DNA of 64,000 nucleotides, from assembly GCA_041916675.1 (NCBI GenBank), contig JAYRZB010000006.1:221699-285698 (forward strand), written 5' to 3'. Shown piece by piece: positions 36,131-43,948 of this stretch. The stretch comes from JAYRZB01 sp041916675 (lineage in GTDB: Bacteria > Pseudomonadota > Alphaproteobacteria > Rhizobiales > Devosiaceae). The notes below the pieces were generated by a model that had not been told where the DNA came from, searched no databases, and worked only from the letters and a program-made list of their open reading frames with translations. Position 1 is the stretch's first letter; every line of letters starts with the position of its first letter. A program made the translations under genes and the position numbers.

Positions 36131-36152
36131 GCCGGCGGCGTTGGCCGCCGGC
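36131..36152 (-). repeat. GC-rich hairpin between binding-protein and ATPase genes
   Basis: A perfect 9-bp stem GCCGGCGGC / GCCGCCGGC with loop GTTG lies 18 nt after the stop of the binding-protein gene. Position and form match the other two importer operons in the window. Confidence 0.6.
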
Positions 36153-36170
36153 TCTGAGTCTTGTGTCGGC

Positions 36171-37331
36171 TCAGGCCGCTTCGACTTCAGACCAGACGCG
36201 TTCCCACTTTTCGGGCGAGGACGGTGCGTCGAACTGGTAGAGGTCGCGGATGGCAGCGGTTTCATTGAGGAACAGGGTTTCCACGAACCGCTCCGGCACC
36301 AGCTTGCGCACGTCAACGGTTGGCGACCAGCCCACATCGGTCCCGATGATGGCCATGTTTTCTGGCTTGAGGCGGAAATCCACCCACTTATGGGCGATTT
36401 CGAGCTTTTCAGAATCGGTGACGCCCGAGGTGATGGCCCAGGTGTCCACCCAGCCCAGCCCGCCTTCACGCGGCCGCAGGATGTGCTTGAGGTTGATGTC
36501 GGTCTTACCGTCGAGCCGGTCGAAATAGATCCGGCGGTAAATGCCCGAGAAGTCGTGGCTGGCATAGACCTGCTTGGCGCGCAGCAGGCGTTCGAGCGTG
36601 TCTTCGTCGGGCCAGCGGGTGAGCAGCAGGCTCTTCTGCTTGATCAGCAGTTCCTTGGCGAGGGCCAGTTCTTCGTCGGTCAGGACATAGGGGTTGAAGC
36701 TCTTGCCATCCGGGCGCTCGCCCGAAATCGTGCCGGCCTGGTTGGCGGCAATAATGCCGGCAATGGCGATATTTTCTTCGAAGCGGGCGCTGGTGGCCAG
36801 GTGTCCGGCATACTTGTCGGTGTAAAGCAGCGACAGGGTGTCGGCGTCGGCTTCATCGACCATGTCGGTATTGATGGTCAGCCCATACCCGCCCCAGCAG
36901 TTGGGAGCAGCGATCATGTTGTCGCCGTTCTCTTCCTGGAGCAGGTTGTAGTTGGGGGCTTTGAAGTCGTCGAAGACGTACTGCATGTTGCCGAGCTTGG
37001 CATAGTCGATGGGCTGCACCAGGCCCTGGGCCGCATAGAGGCGTGGCCAGAAGCCGTCGGCCATGACCAGGTCGAAGTCGGACGTGCCGCCAGCCTTGAG
37101 CTTGTTATAGGCCTCGGAATTGCCATCGAAGAAGCCGGCGGAAATGGTGACGCCATGCTCCTTGGAGAATTCGTCGGTGATCGACTGAACGTTATAGTGT
37201 TCCCAGCCGAGCCAGCGCAGCTCCAGCGTGGCGGCCTGGGCATTGCGGATCCAAGGCATGGACAGCGCCGGTGCGGCGGCCGTGGCGCCGAGCAGCTTGA
37301 GTGCATTGCGGCGGGTGATCGTGGTCTTCAT
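36171..37331 (-). CDS. Spermidine/putrescine-type ABC transporter substrate-binding protein (Tat signal)
   Basis: 386 residues from the ATG at 37329-37331, with GAGGGA upstream. The N-terminus TRRNALKLLGATAAAPALS is a twin-arginine export signal. The mature part resembles PotD/PotF periplasmic proteins (WLGWEHYNVQSITDEFSKEHG, DLVMADGFWPRLY). It is first in the minus-strand importer run and lies divergent to the Lrp gene across a 700-nt gap. Confidence 0.92.
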   Translation of the reverse strand: MKTTITRRNALKLLGATAAAPALSMPWIRNAQAATLELRWLGWEHYNVQSITDEFSKEHGVTISAGFFDGNSEAYNKLKAGGTSDFDLVMADGFWPRLYAAQGLVQPIDYAKLGNMQYVFDDFKAPNYNLLQEENGDNMIAAPNCWGGYGLTINTDMVDEADADTLSLLYTDKYAGHLATSARFEENIAIAGIIAANQAGTISGERPDGKSFNPYVLTDEELALAKELLIKQKSLLLTRWPDEDTLERLLRAKQVYASHDFSGIYRRIYFDRLDGKTDINLKHILRPREGGLGWVDTWAITSGVTDSEKLEIAHKWVDFRLKPENMAIIGTDVGWSPTVDVRKLVPERFVETLFLNETAAIRDLYQFDAPSSPEKWERVWSEVEAA

Positions 37332-38037
37332 CTTCGTTCCCTCTGGTATGTTGAGTATCAACTCTTGCCCGGGGGCATAGCGGCCAGTATGAGCCGCTCC
37401 CTCATGCCCCCACGCGTCTTGCTGATCGGGTCGGGGCCTCAATATGCCCCTGCCGGATCGTGCGCCCGACGGCATCCGCCCTGGCGTCCTTGGCCGTCCA
37501 GAATTCACTCAGGATGCGCCGGTCAGCCCTTGTCCGGGCAAACCCCACCGGCGCACGAAACCTCCTTTGGCTTCGCGTTGTTCTTGCTCACGACAAGTCA
37601 TTGCGCCGGTGTCTCCGGCAATCCCTACGATATGTCCGGTCGCTTGCGCCCATTGGTCCCTCGGGCACGCAGCAGAACCAGTCGATGGTGAGTATCAGTC
37701 GCAAATGCCTGATCAGTCAATACACATGACCGTTCAAAATGTGGATTTTCAATCAAAATGTGTGGCGGTCACCACATTATTTCGCAAGCTCCATGTTGAA
37801 CACGTGTGCATTTCTTGGACTTTGACAATCTATCCACCCGCCCACCAGTAGTTCTAAGTGATGATCAGATCAACAAAAAGCATGTCACAATTCCAACGCC
37901 GCTTCGCCCGTTCGGGCGAAATTGCCTGGTGTTGACCATCTCATAGACAGTTGCCATACACCGTGTTTCGGCGCTGTAATTTCGTCGCGGCTGGGCCAGT
38001 CGTTGGTCTGTTTCAGCGCCAATGTCAGGATCTGGAG
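37332..38037. other. Long divergent intergenic region between the importer operon and the Lrp gene
   Basis: About 700 nt. The left half (37375-37690) shows open frames on the plus strand without recognisable protein features. The right half is AT-richer and carries repeated elements at 37734-37784, a palindrome TTCGCCCG-TT-CGGGCGAA at 37903-37920 and a possible -35 TTGACC at 37932. No RNA gene is recognised. Confidence 0.5.
37734..37784. promoter_or_regulatory. Three-copy repeat, candidate regulator-binding array
   Basis: TCAAAATGTGG (37734-37744) and TCAAAATGTGTGG (37753-37765) are direct repeats 19 bp apart. An inverted copy CCACATTATTTCG follows at 37772-37784. The second and third copies form a TGTGG-N6-CCACA dyad. 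Phased arrays of this kind suit Lrp-type regulators, and an Lrp gene lies about 250 bp to the right. The assignment is inference. Confidence 0.45.
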
Positions 38038-38511
38038 ATGGGAATAGACAGTTTTGATCTCGCCATCCTGCGGCATGTGCAGGAAAACAACCGCCTGACA
38101 TCGGAAGAAATTGGTGCCCAGGTAGGGCTTTCGTCCACGGCGGTGCAGCGACGCTTACGGCGGCTGCGGGAAACTGGTGTCATCGCCGCTGAGGTAGCAG
38201 TGATTTCTCCAGCTGCGGTTGGAAGGCAGTTAACGGTTCTGGTGCAGGTGGTGCTTGAGCGCGGCCGGGTCGATATCGTCGATGGCTTCATGCGCGATGT
38301 GCGCGCAGCCCCTGAGGTTCAACAGTGCTATTATGTCACGGGTGAGTACGACTTTCTCCTGATCATTACCGCAGCCGACATGGCTGGATATGAGCAGCTG
38401 GTGCGCCGACTGTTCTTTGGCAATGCCAATATCAGGCGCTTCCATACCAGCGTGGCTATTGAGCCGGTCAAGGTTGGGTTGCAGGTTCCCCTACCTGCTT
38501 TGGTCAACTAG
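38038..38511 (+). CDS. Lrp/AsnC family transcriptional regulator
   Basis: 157 residues from MGIDSFDLAILRHVQ; AGGA lies 7 nt upstream. The Lrp helix-turn-helix is LTSEEIGAQVGLSSTAVQRRLRRLRETGVI, followed by the RAM ligand-binding domain (VQQCYYVTGEYDFLLIITAADM). It responds to an amino acid or related compound. It is divergent from the polyamine-type importer and followed by an SMP-30 lactonase and a DUF1989 gene, all plausible targets. Confidence 0.93.
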   Translation: MGIDSFDLAILRHVQENNRLTSEEIGAQVGLSSTAVQRRLRRLRETGVIAAEVAVISPAAVGRQLTVLVQVVLERGRVDIVDGFMRDVRAAPEVQQCYYVTGEYDFLLIITAADMAGYEQLVRRLFFGNANIRRFHTSVAIEPVKVGLQVPLPALVN

Positions 38512-38633
38512 CGCTGAAATTCGGCCTAGTCGATTGTAAAATGTCAGTCCGGCGGCTCTTTTGGCCTTATCTACGCCGCCAACCGGCGTCGCTATTGCGC
38601 TAGTGTGCTGATGGCTACGCTATGGGGACAATG

Positions 38634-39551
38634 ATGGCAGAAAGTGACTTCGTAATTCTTGATGAGCGGTTCCGGCGCGCCGTCAAGACCAGCGCCACGG
38701 TTGAAAAGCTTTTCACCGGCAGCCGCTGGGCCGAAGGCCCGGCTTACTTTCCGGCCCATCGTAGCCTGATCTGGAGTGACATTCCCAACGACCGCATGTT
38801 GCGCTGGGACGAGACCAGCGGTGCCATCGGGGTTTTCCGCGCCCCGTCCGGTTATTCGAACGGCAACACCGTGGACCTTGAGGGGCGTTTGGTGACCTGC
38901 GAGCATGGGGGACGGCGCGTGTCGCGAACCGAACATGATGGGACCGTGATCACGCTGGCCGACCGCTACGACGGCAAGCGGTTCAACAGCCCCAACGATG
39001 TCGTGGTGCGTCCAGATGGGTCGATATGGTTCACCGATCCGCCCTATGGCATCGATTCAGACTATGAAGGGGTGCAGGCAGAAAGCGAAATCGGCCGCAA
39101 TCACCTTTATTGCATTGATGCCGCATCCGGTGCCGTGCGCATTGCCTGCGATGATTTCGACCGGCCCAACGGCCTTGCCTTTGCCCCGGGGGGGCGCAGG
39201 CTCTACGTTGCCGATACCGGCGGCACGCATACCAAGGATGGTCCGCGACATATCAGGGTCTTTGACGTCAGCGATGATGGCAGGCTCAGCGGCGGCGAGG
39301 TGTTTGCCGTGTGCACATCGGGCTTTTTCGATGGTTTCCGCTTTGATTTCCAGGGGCGGTTGTGGGCCAGCGCTACCGATGGGGTGCATTGTTTCGATCC
39401 AGACGATGGCACTTTGCTTGGCAAGATCCTGGTGCCCGAGCGGGTATCCAATGTCTGCTTCGGCGGGCCAAAGGGTAATCGGCTTTTTATCACCGCGACT
39501 ACCTCGCTTTATGGGGTCTATCTGGCCACCAATGGCGCGGCGGCAGCCTGA
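38634..39551 (+). CDS. SMP-30/gluconolactonase/LRE family protein
   Basis: 305 residues from MAESDFVILDERFRR; ATGs at 38622 and 38631 are alternatives. Six-bladed beta-propeller lactonase motifs: GSRWAEGPAYFP, SNGNTVDLEGRLVTCEHGGRRV, FNSPNDVVVRPDGSIWFTDPPYG, DRPNGLAFAPGGRRLYVADT. The metal-binding Glu, Asn and Asp positions are present. It hydrolyses sugar or other lactones. The DUF1989 gene starts 2 nt after its stop, so both are co-transcribed. Confidence 0.92.
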   Translation: MAESDFVILDERFRRAVKTSATVEKLFTGSRWAEGPAYFPAHRSLIWSDIPNDRMLRWDETSGAIGVFRAPSGYSNGNTVDLEGRLVTCEHGGRRVSRTEHDGTVITLADRYDGKRFNSPNDVVVRPDGSIWFTDPPYGIDSDYEGVQAESEIGRNHLYCIDAASGAVRIACDDFDRPNGLAFAPGGRRLYVADTGGTHTKDGPRHIRVFDVSDDGRLSGGEVFAVCTSGFFDGFRFDFQGRLWASATDGVHCFDPDDGTLLGKILVPERVSNVCFGGPKGNRLFITATTSLYGVYLATNGAAAA

Positions 39552-39553
39552 TC

Positions 39554-40180
39554 ATGACCCAATCCGTTTCAGCTGCCAGCGCGGCTGGCCGACACGTTGT
39601 GCCTGCCCGCCAGGGGCGTAGCTTCACCTTGCCCCGCCACACCTGCTTTGAAGTCCGGGCGCCGCAGGGTAGCCAGGTTGCCGATTGCTGGGCATTCAGC
39701 AGCGCCGATCCAACCGAGTTTATGTCGATGGAGCATTCCCGGCTGCATATGGGGCGCATCTATCCCTTGCCTGGTAGCGTGTTCGTCACCAACCGGCGTC
39801 GCCCCATTCTCACCCTCATCTCAGATAGTTCAGGCGGGGTGCACGATACCTTGCTCGCCGCCTGCGATCCTGAGCGCTATGTGCTGCTGGGCTTTGTGGG
39901 TCGGCACGACAATTGTACCGACAATCTGCATAGCGCGCTTGAGGCGAGCGGCGTTCAGTCTCCCGTCACCCCATCGCCGCTCAACCTTTTCGAGAACGCT
40001 CCGGTTGCTCCGGATGGCAGTGTGCACATCGACCCGCCGCTGATCCAGCCCGATGGCTGTGTGACCTTGCGGGCCGAGATGGATCTTACCCTTGTCATTT
40101 CGGCCTGCCCGCAGGACATGGTCGCGACGAACGGTTCCGATATGACCCCCCGGCCCATCGAAATCACAATTCTTGGCTAA
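39554..40180 (+). CDS. DUF1989 / urea carboxylase-associated family protein
   Basis: 208 residues. Family signatures: GSQVADCWAFSSADPTEF, GGVHDTLLAACDPERY, GRHDNCTDNLHSAL, SPLNLFENAPV and ISACPQDMVATNG. Conserved Cys and His residues suggest a metal or acyl-intermediate site. Members sit beside urea carboxylase or guanidine genes in other bacteria. Here no urea genes are near; it pairs with an SMP-30 lactonase and Lrp. Its reaction is unknown to me. Confidence 0.88.
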   Translation: MTQSVSAASAAGRHVVPARQGRSFTLPRHTCFEVRAPQGSQVADCWAFSSADPTEFMSMEHSRLHMGRIYPLPGSVFVTNRRRPILTLISDSSGGVHDTLLAACDPERYVLLGFVGRHDNCTDNLHSALEASGVQSPVTPSPLNLFENAPVAPDGSVHIDPPLIQPDGCVTLRAEMDLTLVISACPQDMVATNGSDMTPRPIEITILG

Positions 40181-40193
40181 CCCCAATGCTGCG

Positions 40194-40239
40194 TTGACAG
40201 ACAAGAGCAAGTTGCTCCATGCTATTGGAGCGCTCCAAT
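40194..40239 (+). promoter_or_regulatory. Promoter with perfect LacI-type operator
   Basis: A consensus -35 TTGACA (40194-40199) precedes a perfect 16-bp palindrome ATTGGAGCGCTCCAAT (40224-40239). A central CG and GAGCGCTC core is typical of LacI/GalR-family operators. The palindrome lies at or just after the expected -10/start region, where a repressor would block transcription of the oxidoreductase-epimerase operon. The LacI gene at 42444-43457 is the obvious candidate regulator. Confidence 0.75.
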
Positions 40240-40314
40240 GATGATCTGCCGGTCATCCCGGTCACTGTAAACCCGTTCCGGGGCGCACTCGTTTGTCGCT
40301 TTCTGGAGGATGGT

Positions 40315-41499
40315 TTGGACAAGGGAATTGCCGTTCTGGGTGCTGGGATGATCGGGGCGGCCCATGCGGCGAGCTATCGAGCGCTGCTGCCCCGCTTTGC
40401 CGGGCTTGGCCTCAGCCTCCACACCGTCTGCGATGCGCGCGCCGATGCCGCCGCGACGCTGGCCCGCACCTATGGCTTTGCTCAGACCGCCACCGACTGG
40501 CGCGCCGTGGTGGCCGACCCCAACATCGGCATTGTCTCGGTTGCTCTGCCCAACATGGCCCATGAAGACGTTGTGCTGGCCTGCCTTGCCGCCGGCAAGC
40601 ACGTTTTGTGTGAAAAGCCGTTGGCACTGAGTGCAGCCGGGGCGCAGGCGCTGGTCAACGCCGCGCGGTCCGCGCAGGTGACTGCTGCGACGGTGTTCAA
40701 CTATCGGCGGTTTCCTGCGCTTGCCGATATTCTTTCCCGCGTCGCAGCCGGAGAGATCGGTCGGCCGGTGCATTTGCAGCTCTCTTACTGCTGCGAATAT
40801 GCCGCCGATCCGCTCTTGCCGCACTCCTGGCGCTACGAAAGGGCCCGCGCCGGGGGTGGGGCATTGGCCGATGTGGGCACCCATGCGCTTGATATTGCGC
40901 TGGCGCTCTGCGGGCCGCTGTCCCATGTGGCCGGTGCCCTGTCCACCACCACCATTCCCGAGCGCTACCTGGCAGTGTCCGCCACCGCGGGGCATGGCCG
41001 GGGCGCGCTCGGTTCCCAGACCGCGCCGGTCGACACCGACGATGTGTTTTCCGGGCTGCTGAGTTTTGCCAGCGGCTGCCAGGGCACGCTCACAGCCTCA
41101 CGCGTGGCGGTCGGGTTCGGTAACACCCTGGCCTTTACCCTTTCGGGCACCGAGGGCAGCATCGTCTATTCCACCGAGCGGCCGGGCGAATTCCGGCTGG
41201 CTCGACGCCGGGCGGGCAAGGCGTCGCTGATTGAAACCGTGTTCAACTCACCCGCCTCGCCCTACGCGGCCGATTACCTGCCCGTGCCCCATGATGGGGT
41301 AGCGGTGGGCTATGCCGAGGCCTTCACCTTCCTGATCGGTGACTTTCTGTCGGCGGTAGCCGCCGGGCAGCCCATGCAGAAGGGCTCGCTCGAAGACGGC
41401 ATGCACGCAGCGATTGCGCTTGAGGCCCTGCAGCGTTCGGCCACCGAACGCCGCCCGGTCGCGATTGCCGAACTGTCCGGCCAGACCATTGCTGCCTGA
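40315..41499 (+). CDS. Gfo/Idh/MocA family oxidoreductase
   Basis: 394 residues from a TTG at 40315 with GGAGG 5 nt upstream; an ATG at 40219 in the same frame lies just before the operator palindrome and is less likely. The Rossmann motif is IAVLGAGMIGAAHAASY, followed by LPNMAHEDVVLACLAAGKHVLCEKPLALS and GGGALADVGTHALDIALAL. It oxidises a sugar or glycoside using NAD(P). The epimerase gene begins 12 nt downstream, and the beta-galactosidase and importer nearby suggest a glycoside substrate. Confidence 0.92.
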   Translation: MDKGIAVLGAGMIGAAHAASYRALLPRFAGLGLSLHTVCDARADAAATLARTYGFAQTATDWRAVVADPNIGIVSVALPNMAHEDVVLACLAAGKHVLCEKPLALSAAGAQALVNAARSAQVTAATVFNYRRFPALADILSRVAAGEIGRPVHLQLSYCCEYAADPLLPHSWRYERARAGGGALADVGTHALDIALALCGPLSHVAGALSTTTIPERYLAVSATAGHGRGALGSQTAPVDTDDVFSGLLSFASGCQGTLTASRVAVGFGNTLAFTLSGTEGSIVYSTERPGEFRLARRRAGKASLIETVFNSPASPYAADYLPVPHDGVAVGYAEAFTFLIGDFLSAVAAGQPMQKGSLEDGMHAAIALEALQRSATERRPVAIAELSGQTIAA

Positions 41500-41511
41500 G
41501 GGGAACCTGTC

Positions 41512-42447
41512 ATGAAACTGGGACTTGTTGCCGACGGTCTCGGCCATCTCAATTTGTCCGACTGCCTTGATCGTATCGCCGCGCTCGGGGTGCAGACGGT
41601 TGAATTCGGCACCGGCTGCTGGTCGGATGCCCCCCACCTCGATCTCAGGTTGCTGCGCTCCAGTCCGGATGCAAGGGCTAATCTCCTTGCCCAGGTCAGC
41701 GCACGCGGGCTCGAAATCTCGGCGCTCAACTGCTCGGGCAATCCGCTGCATCCGGGCCCCACCGGCACAATCCATCGCCAGATCACCCGTGAAACCATCG
41801 AACTGGCCAACCAGCTCAAGGTCCGGCGCGTCGTCATGATGTCAGGCCTGCCCGGGGCACCAGGCGATTCCTACCCAAACTGGATCACCACCTCATGGCC
41901 GCCCGAAACGCAGAAGATCCTCGACTGGCAGTGGAGCCAGCGGGTCCTGCCCTACTGGCAGGACCTGGCGCCCTTTGCCACCGCGCGCGGGGTCAAACTG
42001 TGCCTCGAACAGCATGGCCAGCAGTTCGTCTACAATACCGAAACTTTCTTCCGACTGCGCGACGAGATCGGGCCGGTGATCGGGGTCAATTTCGACCCCT
42101 CGCATCTGATGTGGATGGGGGGCGATGCGGTTTCCGCCATCCGGGCGCTGGGCAACACTATCTATCATGTGCACGGCAAGGATACGCGCATCGAACCCAA
42201 GGCGCGGATTGACGGGCTGATCGACACCAAGCCGGTCACGCCCATCGGGCCGCGCTCCTGGAACTATGTCAGCCTTGGCCACGGCCATTCGCAGCGCGAC
42301 TGGGCGGCCATTCTCTCGGCCCTCCACGAGGTGGGGTATGATGACACCATCTCGATCGAGAACGAGGACCATCTCCTGCCCCCCGAAACCGCCATTGCCA
42401 CCTCGGTCGAGGTGCTCAGGTTCGCCATCGCGCAGGTGCCGGCCTAG
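41512..42447 (+). CDS. Sugar phosphate isomerase/epimerase (TIM barrel)
   Basis: 311 residues beginning MKLGLVADGLGHLN. Xylose-isomerase-like barrel with metal ligands suggested at KLCLEQHGQQ, GVNFDPSHLMWMGGD, YHVHGKDTRI and SIENEDHLL. A Trp-rich insert (PNWITTSWPPETQKILDWQW) lies before strand five. It resembles enzymes that epimerise 3-keto-sugars together with Gfo/Idh dehydrogenases. Its TAG stop lies in CTAG shared with the convergent LacI gene. Confidence 0.9.
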   Translation: MKLGLVADGLGHLNLSDCLDRIAALGVQTVEFGTGCWSDAPHLDLRLLRSSPDARANLLAQVSARGLEISALNCSGNPLHPGPTGTIHRQITRETIELANQLKVRRVVMMSGLPGAPGDSYPNWITTSWPPETQKILDWQWSQRVLPYWQDLAPFATARGVKLCLEQHGQQFVYNTETFFRLRDEIGPVIGVNFDPSHLMWMGGDAVSAIRALGNTIYHVHGKDTRIEPKARIDGLIDTKPVTPIGPRSWNYVSLGHGHSQRDWAAILSALHEVGYDDTISIENEDHLLPPETAIATSVEVLRFAIAQVPA

Positions 42448-43457
42448 CCTCCTGCCGCCGTCGACCGTCGGGCGATCAGGGTGGGTGCCACCAGCACATT
42501 GCGCACGGCCAGCCCGGGATCGCTGAGCCGGCTCAACAGCATGGCCACCGCTTCGGCGGCCAGTTTCTGCGCCGGCTGGCGCACGGTGGTGATCGAAAGC
42601 GTTTCGGAATCGGCCAGCGGCATGTCATCGAACCCGGCGATGCTGATATCCTCAGGGACCCGCAAACCGGCTTTGGTCGCCGCATTGATCGCCCCGATTG
42701 CCATCAGGTCGTTGGAGGCAAAGATGGCGCTGGGTCTCGGCTTCTGGGCCAGCACCTGGCCCGCCGCCCTCGCCCCGGCATCGATCGTATGCTCCCCTGC
42801 CACCACATTGGGGCTCAGTCCCCTTTTTTCGAGGGCTGCGGCATAGCCGTTGCGGCGCGCGTCTGAACCGGCACGTGCCGGGCCGCCATCGATATGGGCA
42901 ATCGCCTTGTGCCCCAGGCTCAAAAGGTGCTCGGCCACCATGCGCCCACCCAGTTCGTCATCGGTGGCGATGGATTCAACGCCGGTGCCGGTCAGATCAC
43001 GCCCCACGTAGACGGTCGGCACCATGGCGGCGATGGCGGCAATGGCGTCGGGCGCGGCTGGGGCATCCACCAGGATCAATCCCGCGACGCGCTGCGCCAC
43101 CAGGTGCTCGACCGCATGCCGGGCGGCGCTGTCGGGCCAGCCATGGATCGAGAGCACGCCATCGAACCCGGCCCGTCCGATCTCGCGGTCGATCTCCTGC
43201 ACCAGATAGGCCACGAAAGGGTTCAGGATCGAGCCGGCCACCACCCCGATGGTGCGGTTCTGGGCGCTGGCAAGGTTGCGGGCCATGGCGTTGGGCCGGT
43301 AGTTGAGGGCGCTGGCAACGCGCCGGATATGGGCGCGCTTGTCGGGCAGCACGCCCGGTTCGCCGCGCAGGGCCAGCGAGGCCAGTGAGCGCGATACCCC
43401 CGCCGCCTTGGCGACATCGGCAAGGGTCACGGCGCGGGGTGGTTTCGGCCCGGTCAT
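42444..43457 (-). CDS. LacI family transcriptional regulator
   Basis: 337 residues from the ATG at 43455-43457 (MTGPKPPRAVTLADVAKAAGVSRSLASLAL). The LacI helix-turn-helix is followed by the hinge ALNYRPNAMARNLAS and a periplasmic-binding-like sensor (GVVAGSILNPFVA, AIFASNDLMAIGAINA, SIAGFDDMPLA). It likely represses the flanking glycoside genes through the palindrome at 40224-40239. Convergent with the epimerase gene, sharing CTAG. Confidence 0.94.
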   Translation of the reverse strand: MTGPKPPRAVTLADVAKAAGVSRSLASLALRGEPGVLPDKRAHIRRVASALNYRPNAMARNLASAQNRTIGVVAGSILNPFVAYLVQEIDREIGRAGFDGVLSIHGWPDSAARHAVEHLVAQRVAGLILVDAPAAPDAIAAIAAMVPTVYVGRDLTGTGVESIATDDELGGRMVAEHLLSLGHKAIAHIDGGPARAGSDARRNGYAAALEKRGLSPNVVAGEHTIDAGARAAGQVLAQKPRPSAIFASNDLMAIGAINAATKAGLRVPEDISIAGFDDMPLADSETLSITTVRQPAQKLAAEAVAMLLSRLSDPGLAVRNVLVAPTLIARRSTAAGG

Positions 43458-43582
43458 GGCAGTCTCATTGGCGAGTGGCGTTGCAGCACTGTTGGCCCAG
43501 CCGCCGGTCCGGCGCAAGCCCTGCGCTTGCCAGCGGCGCCTGCCGCGATGCAGGATGGGCCAAATCCATCGGAGATGACACC

Positions 43583-43948
43583 ATGCCCAGGGTCGCGCCC
43601 GACGTCGAAGCCTATTATGCCCGCCAGACCGAACCGTTTGCCGCAGCACTGGCAGCGATGCGCGCCCGCATCCGCCTGCTGCTGCCCGAGGCCGATGAGG
43701 TCTTGAGCTATCAGGTGCCCACATTCACCTGGGGCAAGCATGTGGTTGGGCTCGGCGCTTCGGCCAGAACCTGCTCGCTCTATGTGCTCTCCAACACACT
43801 CAAGGATAGCCTCAGTCCGGCCGATCAGGCGCTGTTCGCCACCAAGAGCGCAGTGCATTTCACGCCGGACAAGCCGGTGCCGCAGGCCCTGCTCGAAACC
43901 ATTGTTGCCGGCCGGCTGGCCGAAAACCGGGCGCGGCTCAAGGCCTAG
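43583..43948 (+). CDS. DUF1801 domain protein
   Basis: 121 residues from the ATG at 43583 (GGAG 8 nt upstream). The family core is seen in YYARQTEPFAAALAAMRARI, VLSYQVPTFTWGKHVVGLGA and VHFTPDKPVP. Members are small cytoplasmic proteins of unclear function. It lies between LacI and the beta-galactosidase, divergent from the first. Its stop shares CTAG with the beta-galactosidase stop. Confidence 0.88.
   Translation: MPRVAPDVEAYYARQTEPFAAALAAMRARIRLLLPEADEVLSYQVPTFTWGKHVVGLGASARTCSLYVLSNTLKDSLSPADQALFATKSAVHFTPDKPVPQALLETIVAGRLAENRARLKA

Noticed and set aside
37375..37691. Plus-strand open frame in the Lrp-importer gap
   Set aside because: No recognisable motifs, no ribosome binding site and Arg/Pro/Ser-rich composition typical of chance frames in GC-rich DNA.
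37903..37920. TTCGCCCG-TT-CGGGCGAA palindrome as a terminator
   Set aside because: No T run and no gene ending nearby on either strand; it may be an operator, but nothing else supports a role.
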